Assembly: GCA_037968855.1 (NCBI GenBank)
Contig: JBBKWH010000090.1
Location: 1 to 11,232 of the forward strand
Direction: 5' to 3'
DNA: 11,232 nucleotides
Source of the DNA: JBBKWH01 sp037968855
GTDB lineage: Bacteria > Pseudomonadota > Gammaproteobacteria > Pseudomonadales > Moraxellaceae
Position numbers and translations under genes: made by a program. The notes beneath the pieces are model-generated. The model worked only from the letters and a program-made list of their open reading frames with translations, searched no databases and had not been told where the DNA came from. This document shows positions 6,557 through 11,232 of the stretch, piece after piece (the stretch's first letter is position 1; each line of letters begins with the position of its first letter).

Positions 6557-8236
6557 TCAACGATCCTTGTTGGCTGTTTGGCCTAAACGCTGCAAACCGA
6601 GCAACGCTTCGGTCAAGTAGCGATCCAATTGAGTCTGGCGTTGCTGGAGCGGCAGTTGAATACGCGCGATCAAGGCTTTTCGATCTTGCAAGCCGGCTTT
6701 ACGAAAATCGCTAAACACTTTGTCATACAGCTTTTGTGTGTCTTGTAATTGGATCTGAGCGTCTTCGTCAACGGTTGCAAGGCCATTGAGATGCTGTAGG
6801 CGTTTGCCATAGTCCTCTGTTCGCTCTTGCAGGACTTGGGTTTGACGAACCTGCTGCAAAGTCGAGAGTACGTCTGGACGATCCAATAATTGCGCCCATA
6901 GACCAGCAAATGGCGAGTTTGGAATGGTCGGTAGGTCAAGCAAAATAGGATCGTTGGTCTGTACTGGAAACAGACGCAAGATGTCGATCTGTTCGACTTG
7001 GCGCGACAATTGGCTAATCGCTGAGGATTGTGACTTGTACAGCATGATGGCTTGGCGATAGCGCTCAATCGCATCGGTATTTTTTTTGCTGTCTTCTAAT
7101 GATCGTGCGGCCAATAACCAGCCTTCTTGTACCATCGGGTCAGCGTTATTGCGTGAGGATAGCTCGGTGGCAAAATTATACGCACGACCAAAATCACCCA
7201 GTTGATAGTACACGTGGGCGCTCGTCAGCAAGGCTTGGTTGCTATACGGACTATCGAGACGAACATCGCGCAGTGCCAAGCGTGCTTGTTCGGCTTTGTC
7301 GCGTGATAGGTATAAATAAGCTAAAGACAGGGCGATTTTGTCACGTAAGTTGAGTCGATCATCTTCAGTGATGCTGTCGTCTTCAATGTCACGCGTTAGG
7401 GCGCTTTGAGTCAGTGTTGACGCATTGCCGAGGTCTTTGTTGTCAATGAGGCTACGTTTTTTTTCACGAAATGGATTGCTTAAAAAGGGCTTGTCTTCTT
7501 TGAGTTGTGGCCGTGTCGGTTTAATGATGGGATCAATATCCGGTACTTTGCCATCTAGCAGTTGTTCAAACATAGCAATGGCTAAAACGGTACGGCGCTC
7601 TTTTTCTTGATCGCTCATCGGTTTGCCGTTGATGTCTGCGGGTTGCAGTAAGGCAAGTCCAAGATTGTAACGGGCCAGTTGGCGATAAAAAGGCGATGGT
7701 GTGCGATAGTCTTGCAACACTTCGATGGCCTCATCGGCGCGGTCTTGGCGCAGCAAAATGTTGGCGACCATGATCACCCGTTCGCTTTCTTGTAGTGGGT
7801 TGAGCAAGCTCGGTGGTTTACGCAAGAAATTTAGGGCCAGTGCATCTTGGCCAGTGTTGTACAGCAACTTGCCATAACGTAGCCACGGGGTATTACGATT
7901 GCTAGCGGTGACGTCGCTGTTGGTGGCGCGTGAAAGAGCCACATCTGCTTCGCGGGTGAGGCCGTAACGGGCATATAAGTCGCCAAGTAACACGTTCACC
8001 GTGCCAGTCGCGTTAAATTCCAGCGCGCGATTGGACAGGAGCGTGGTCAGGGCGTCATATGGTTCGTTTTGATAGTAATGATACATGACCTGCTTAAAGC
8101 TGGGTTCACGTGAGTCGCTACGTTTTTCAAGTGGCGTGCTATGCGACAAGATTGGGGCCAGACACAGCGTGGCCAGTAATACATGTTTGGTTGTGCCAGA
8201 GGCCATGGCCTGAGCCAGCGTGTAGAGCTTAGTCAT
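6557..8236 (-). CDS. Exported TPR-repeat protein (559 aa)
   Basis: This is a second periplasmic TPR protein. It has an N-terminal signal peptide (about residues 1-33, hydrophobic core HVLLATLCLAPIL). If translation began at the in-frame Met11 (8206), a more typical short signal peptide would result, so the exact start is uncertain. TPR-like helices occur at about 78-107 (VLLGDLYARYGLTREADVAL), 118-200 and 297-400 (LAYLYLSRDKAEQARLAL; AHVYYQLGDFGRAYNFA). Between them is a charged linker rich in Lys/Asp (about 230-295). The region at about 455-550 is rich in Gln/Leu/Arg heptad-like helices and may form a coiled coil. The start overlaps the preceding stop by eight bases, giving translational coupling. 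It is comparable in size and type to Myxococcus AglT/GltE (inference only). Confidence 0.85.
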   Translation of the reverse strand: MTKLYTLAQAMASGTTKHVLLATLCLAPILSHSTPLEKRSDSREPSFKQVMYHYYQNEPYDALTTLLSNRALEFNATGTVNVLLGDLYARYGLTREADVALSRATNSDVTASNRNTPWLRYGKLLYNTGQDALALNFLRKPPSLLNPLQESERVIMVANILLRQDRADEAIEVLQDYRTPSPFYRQLARYNLGLALLQPADINGKPMSDQEKERRTVLAIAMFEQLLDGKVPDIDPIIKPTRPQLKEDKPFLSNPFREKKRSLIDNKDLGNASTLTQSALTRDIEDDSITEDDRLNLRDKIALSLAYLYLSRDKAEQARLALRDVRLDSPYSNQALLTSAHVYYQLGDFGRAYNFATELSSRNNADPMVQEGWLLAARSLEDSKKNTDAIERYRQAIMLYKSQSSAISQLSRQVEQIDILRLFPVQTNDPILLDLPTIPNSPFAGLWAQLLDRPDVLSTLQQVRQTQVLQERTEDYGKRLQHLNGLATVDEDAQIQLQDTQKLYDKVFSDFRKAGLQDRKALIARIQLPLQQRQTQLDRYLTEALLGLQRLGQTANKDR

Positions 8237-8792
8237 GGCGATTCCATTCGATCAGCTTAATCGGCGGTTGATTTGGGGCAGGACGCTCAACCCATTCCAG
8301 CGCCATAATGTTGCGAGCAGTGGCTTTATTAAAGTTAAAGCGTTGCTCAACACGTTTGCCGCTTGTTGCATCTTGCAAGCTCACATCAAGCACATGTGCG
8401 CCGATGGGCAGGTTAAAATCTTTGAGCGTGGCCATGCCGCCTTTATGTAGGCTGTCGACTTGGTCTGCCGTAAATGAGGCGGTCAGGGTAGGTTTATTGT
8501 CGATTTTGACGCTAATGCTGCTGAGTTTTTGCTTACTTTTGGCCGATAGACCAAACAGCAACGTGGTACGTTCGGTCAAGACAAGACGATTCTCGAGCTG
8601 CGCAAGGTCGCGGTCGAGTTGCAGGATATCGGACTTGGCGCCTTCTAGATCAGAGGGGGGCGGTAATGCGTCATCACCCCATGCAACGCCAGATAGCGTG
8701 CTGAGGAATGTGAGTAAAACGGCTCCCTGCCGAATCTTGCACCATGCCGATTTGCCAATAGAGATGTGCGAGGCGTATGCGGTCATGTTCAT
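8229..8792 (-). CDS. Exported protein of unknown function, first gene of motor operon
   Basis: I do not recognise a named family for this 187-residue protein. It has a signal peptide with a long basic N-region and hydrophobic core (AVLLTFLSTLSGVAWG, cleavage near residue 39). A short coiled coil follows at about 48-75 (AKSDILQLDRDLAQLENRL). The rest looks like a beta-sandwich: SSISVKIDNKPTLTASF, then LPIGAHVLDVSLQDA, which recalls PEGA-like or fibronectin-like 'gift-wrapped' beta domains where a loading hairpin follows a G-x-H motif. It would be periplasmic. Start at 8792 is tentative: ATG at 8786 has an AGTGG site six bases upstream and is equally possible. It is the first gene after the divergent promoter region and overlaps the following TPR gene by eight bases. 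Confidence 0.78.
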   Translation of the reverse strand: MNMTAYASHISIGKSAWCKIRQGAVLLTFLSTLSGVAWGDDALPPPSDLEGAKSDILQLDRDLAQLENRLVLTERTTLLFGLSAKSKQKLSSISVKIDNKPTLTASFTADQVDSLHKGGMATLKDFNLPIGAHVLDVSLQDATSGKRVEQRFNFNKATARNIMALEWVERPAPNQPPIKLIEWNRHD

Positions 8793-8815
8793 CCACTAAT
8801 ATATGTGTTGTCGCG

Positions 8816-8902
8816 TTGTGAATTAAGACACACTTGATCTTGTGAAGTCAAAATGAGCTGCGGGTCAATTGTGATGTTGTTGGCATTTTTTTGTGAAGTT
8901 AA
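8816..8902 (+). repeat. Repeated TTGTGAA elements in the divergent intergenic region
   Basis: Three 12-base elements of the form TTGTGAAKTNAR occur in the same orientation: TTGTGAATTAAG (8816-8827), TTGTGAAGTCAA (8840-8851) and TTGTGAAGTTAA (8891-8902). A related TTGTGAT occurs at 8869-8875. They fill the 127-bp gap between the divergent first genes (8793-8919) and overlap the candidate promoter. They could be binding sites for a transcription factor controlling one or both operons, or chance similarity in AT-rich DNA. Confidence 0.4.
8822..8851 (-). promoter_or_regulatory. Candidate promoter of the seven-gene motor operon
   Basis: On the minus strand there is TTGACT (8846-8851, 5 of 6 to the -35 consensus), an 18-base spacer and CTTAAT (8822-8827, 4 of 6 to the -10 consensus). 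This leaves a leader of about 20 bases before the first gene. It overlaps two of the TTGTGAA repeats. It is a weak match by eye and other choices in this AT-rich stretch are possible. Confidence 0.35.
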
Positions 8903-8919
8903 ATCAGACTGGGGTGGTG

Positions 8920-9993
8920 ATGAAAATCGTTGTAGATGAAAATATTAGCTTGTCTGAATATTTTTTCATTCAAGATGAACCACTTGTAAAAAAATCGGGT
9001 CGAACGATCATTCCTGAAGATTTATGGTCAGCAAAAGCGCTATTGGTACGTTCTGTGACTCGTGTCTCGCCAGCGCTGTTAGTCGGCTCTGCTGTGCGTT
9101 TTGTCGGCACTGCGACCATTGGAACCGATCATCTGGATATTGAGGGTTTGCATCGGATGGGCGTCACGGTGGCCAATGCAGCGGGCTGTAACGCCCAAGC
9201 GGTCGCCGAATATGTGGTCAGTGCGGTACTCACGCTACAACCCAAACGCGCGACAACAGGGACAGATGTAGTGTTGGGTATTGTTGGTTTGGGCAATGTC
9301 GGAATGCGGTTAGCTGCGCTGGCCACGCGTATGGGTTGGCGCGTGCTGGGTTATGACCCATTGGTACAGCGTGAGGGGGTTGAGCAGGTCGATTTGCATG
9401 ATCTACTGGCACAGGCAGACGTGGTGTCGTTGCATGTGCCGATTACCCGCGATGGAGATTATCCGACCTATCACTTGATTGGTGCTGCACAGTTGGCCGC
9501 CATGAAGCCCAACGCCATGCTGATCAACAGTGCGCGTGGAGAAGTGGTGGTCGAGCAAGACCTGATGGCCGATATTCGCCAGACGCGTCGGCAGGTGGTG
9601 CTGGATGTGTTTGAGCATGAGCCAAAGGTGTCTAGCGAGTTGCTCGATCTGTTGGCGTTGGCCACACCGCACATTGCAGGTTATAGCTTAGAGGGCAAAA
9701 TTCGTGGCACCTATATGCTGTATCAGGCGTTTTGTGCATGGCAGGGCATGCCAGAAAACAAGACCATGGATGGCACGATGCCCGATGTGCCGCAGTGGTT
9801 TGATCCCGCCCAACCGCTTGCGCCACAAGTGCTGAGCTTGTTGCCCCAGTTGTACGATATTCGCCGTGACGATGCCGCATTGCGCGCTTGCGTGGTTGAC
9901 GGCATGGTCAGCGCCCCCGAATTTGATCGCTTGCGCCGTGATTATCCGCTACGCCGCGAATGGTCGGCCTATGGAGATGTGGTTAATGTCTGA
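8920..9993 (+). CDS. pdxB: Erythronate-4-phosphate dehydrogenase
   Basis: This cytoplasmic enzyme oxidises 4-phosphoerythronate to 2-oxo-3-hydroxy-4-phosphobutanoate, the second step of the DXP-dependent pyridoxal phosphate pathway. The 357 residues have the D-2-hydroxyacid dehydrogenase plan. They start with the PdxB signature MKIVVDENI, continue to LLVRSVTRV and FVGTATIGTDH, and have the Rossmann motif GLGNVG (123-128) with Asp146 after strand two. The catalytic set is Arg206 (NSARGEVV), Glu234 (EHEP) and His251 (TPHIAGYSLEGK). The C-terminal PdxB dimerisation domain is present (YDIRRDDAALR; FDRLRRDYPLRREWS). The C-terminus is about 20 residues shorter than in E. coli. The ATG at 8920 is chosen over the upstream in-frame GTG at 8893 because it gives the family N-terminus and has GGGGTGG just upstream. 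It overlaps epmA by eight bases. Confidence 0.97.
   Translation: MKIVVDENISLSEYFFIQDEPLVKKSGRTIIPEDLWSAKALLVRSVTRVSPALLVGSAVRFVGTATIGTDHLDIEGLHRMGVTVANAAGCNAQAVAEYVVSAVLTLQPKRATTGTDVVLGIVGLGNVGMRLAALATRMGWRVLGYDPLVQREGVEQVDLHDLLAQADVVSLHVPITRDGDYPTYHLIGAAQLAAMKPNAMLINSARGEVVVEQDLMADIRQTRRQVVLDVFEHEPKVSSELLDLLALATPHIAGYSLEGKIRGTYMLYQAFCAWQGMPENKTMDGTMPDVPQWFDPAQPLAPQVLSLLPQLYDIRRDDAALRACVVDGMVSAPEFDRLRRDYPLRREWSAYGDVVNV
9973..9976 (+). promoter_or_regulatory. Ribosome binding site deciding the epmA start
   Basis: GGAG lies nine bases before the ATG at 9986. This supports 9986 over the other in-frame ATGs at 9971 and 9977, which have no good site. The site is inside the 3' end of pdxB. Confidence 0.55.
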
Positions 9994-10972
9994 ACATGGT
10001 TATGTGCCGGATTTAAGCTTTGGCCCAACAGCATCATGGGATGCGATGCGAATTCGGGCAGGGTTGTATACCCAGATTCGACAGTTTTTTGCCCAGCGTG
10101 GCGTGTTAGAGGTCGAGACGCCATTGCTATCACAAGCGGCGGTGACCGATCTACATTTGGCTTCAGTCAGCGCACAGGTTGATGTTGAAGGGCAGATACA
10201 AACGCGCTATCTGCATACCTCGCCAGAATTTGCCATGAAGCGCTTAGTCGCGGCAGGCAGTGGGCCGATTTATCAAATCTGCAAAGTATTTCGTGATGGT
10301 GAGCGTGGTCGGCGGCACAATATTGAGTTCTCCATGTTGGAGTGGTATCAGCCGAGCTATACGCTAGAACAATTGATGGATGAATTGACCGAATTGCTAC
10401 AGATGGTGTTTCAAGGCCAGCTAGAACCAGAAGTGCGCACTTATCGCGAGGCGTTTATGCGCCGGATTGATCTTGATCCGCTACAGGCCAGCTTAAGTGA
10501 GCTTAAAGACTGCGCCCGACAATTGGGTTTAACTATTCGTTTGGGTGATGACCGTTTGGCGTGGATGGATTTGTTGTTCTCACATTTTATTGAGCCAACA
10601 TTGGGCATTGATGGGCCGCTATATTTGACTGAGTTTCCGGCAGAAATGGCGTCCTTAGCGCAAGTACGAACGGATGCACACGGCAACCGCGTGGCAGCAC
10701 GTTTTGAGTTGTATCTGGATGGCCTAGAGATTGCCAATGCCTATGACGAGCTGGCCGATGCCACCGAGCAAGCTCGTCGTTTTGCTGCCGACAATGCCAC
10801 CCGTACTGAACATGGCATGCCTGAGATGCCGGTTGATCAGCATTTGCTGGCCGCACTTGAAGTCTTTCCGCCGTGCGCGGGGATTGCGTTGGGGCTAGAC
10901 CGCTTGCTGATGGTACTGCTGGATACGCGGCGGATTGATCAGGTAATTGGGTTTACGGTGGAGCGGGCGTAG
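9986..10972 (+). CDS. epmA: EF-P--(R)-beta-lysine ligase
   Basis: This cytoplasmic enzyme activates (R)-beta-lysine and attaches it to a conserved Lys of elongation factor P, which relieves ribosome stalling at polyproline. The 328 residues correspond to the class II lysyl-tRNA synthetase catalytic core without the N-terminal anticodon-binding OB domain, as in E. coli EpmA (325 residues). Class II motif 1 is at about 39-51 (GVLEVETPLLSQA), motif 2 at 102-121 (FRDGERGRRHN, then EFSMLEWY) and motif 3 at 298-309 (AGIALGLDRLLM). Ala301 matches the Ala that distinguishes EpmA from the Gly of true LysRS and favours beta-lysine. The start overlaps pdxB by eight bases, so the two are co-transcribed. 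epmB and efp are not in the window. The polyproline-rich AgmX-like protein nearby is a plausible beneficiary, but that link is speculation. Confidence 0.96.
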   Translation: MSEHGYVPDLSFGPTASWDAMRIRAGLYTQIRQFFAQRGVLEVETPLLSQAAVTDLHLASVSAQVDVEGQIQTRYLHTSPEFAMKRLVAAGSGPIYQICKVFRDGERGRRHNIEFSMLEWYQPSYTLEQLMDELTELLQMVFQGQLEPEVRTYREAFMRRIDLDPLQASLSELKDCARQLGLTIRLGDDRLAWMDLLFSHFIEPTLGIDGPLYLTEFPAEMASLAQVRTDAHGNRVAARFELYLDGLEIANAYDELADATEQARRFAADNATRTEHGMPEMPVDQHLLAALEVFPPCAGIALGLDRLLMVLLDTRRIDQVIGFTVERA

Positions 10973-11231
10973 GGCTAGAAAGGGTTTGTGGGGGTGGGTT
11001 GCGTGGTATAAGATTTCTGGCAAGCCTACAGCCATAATTTTTTCGGTCATACGATAGGCTGATACGCTGCGTTTTCAGAATTTTATGTTTCAAGTAGGTA
11101 ACCTGAGTTCGGGATAAGCCCACCTGCTTTTTCAAGCACTCACCTGCAAAGCCTGCACCTTTGACAGTGACAATTTGGGCTTGTTGGGACTTAACGCATA
11201 GGCCACTAAGCCAGACATCAGATTGACTAAA
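10953..11231 (-). CDS. Possible 3' end of an unrecognised gene entering from the right edge
   Basis: On the minus strand a frame stays open from the right edge to a TAA at 10953-10955, giving about 92 residues. I do not recognise it. It is rich in Lys, Gln and Ser, and one stretch (LKKQVGLSRTQVTYLKHKI) looks like a helix-turn-helix with a recognition helix after GLSRT. The last 15 or so residues (Pro/Thr/Ser-rich) come from DNA close to or antisense to the end of epmA, and the frame overlaps epmA by 20 bp, which is unusual. It could be a real C-terminus, a decayed gene remnant or a chance frame. No terminator for epmA is visible in 10973-11232. Confidence 0.28.
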   Translation of the reverse strand, partial: FSQSDVWLSGLCVKSQQAQIVTVKGAGFAGECLKKQVGLSRTQVTYLKHKILKTQRISLSYDRKNYGCRLARNLIPRNPPPQTLSSPTPAPP

Positions 11232-11232
11232 A

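Noticed and set aside
8893..8919. GTG at 8893 as the pdxB start
   Set aside because: The family N-terminus is MKI(V/L)VDEN, which begins at the ATG at 8920 directly after GGGGTGG.
9866..9985. Upstream in-frame start for epmA at 9866
   Set aside because: It would overlap pdxB by more than 120 bases and add about 40 residues not found in EpmA. The ATG at 9986 gives the family length.

Overview
The window looks like a chromosomal segment of a gammaproteobacterium. PdxB (erythronate-4-phosphate dehydrogenase) and EpmA (the truncated lysyl-tRNA-synthetase-like EF-P modifier) are mainly gammaproteobacterial, both proteins resemble their Escherichia coli counterparts closely, and base composition is near 50% GC. 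A member of Pseudomonadales/Moraxellaceae is possible, but I cannot fix the genus from sequence alone. There is no sign of an insertion sequence, phage, CRISPR array or recent transfer.

Layout. At the left edge is the 5' part of a tRNA-Ser(UGA) gene on the minus strand with its own promoter. From 116 to 8792, all on the minus strand and read right to left, lies a tightly packed seven-gene operon whose neighbours overlap by 4-8 bases or sit 1-42 bases apart. In transcription order it encodes: a 187-residue exported protein of unknown function; a 559-residue exported TPR protein; a 1105-residue exported TPR protein; a 106-residue exported small protein; a TolQ/ExbB/MotA-family channel subunit; two different TolR/ExbD-family subunits; and a single-span, proline-rich, TonB-like protein ending in an AgmX/PglI-type C-terminal domain. 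A 127-bp divergent intergenic region with repeated TTGTGAA elements separates this operon from a plus-strand pair, pdxB and epmA, which overlap by 8 bases. The last 260 bp carry no confident gene, only an open minus-strand frame running in from the right edge.

How the genes may work together. The operon has the composition of an envelope-spanning, ion-driven machine. One TolQ-like stator and two TolR-like plug proteins would form the inner-membrane motor, the AgmX-like protein would carry force across the periplasm, and the TPR and small exported proteins would be the periplasmic scaffold. The set resembles the core of the Myxococcus xanthus Agl/Glt gliding machinery (AglR with AglQ and AglS, AgmX/GltJ, and periplasmic TPR proteins) more than it resembles Tol-Pal or TonB-ExbB-ExbD. 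No outer-membrane partner, Pal, TolB or TonB-dependent receptor is present. The most striking detail is that the first TolR-like protein has Asn in place of the normally essential transmembrane Asp, while the second keeps it, which suggests an asymmetric motor. The substrate or output of the system cannot be read from this window.
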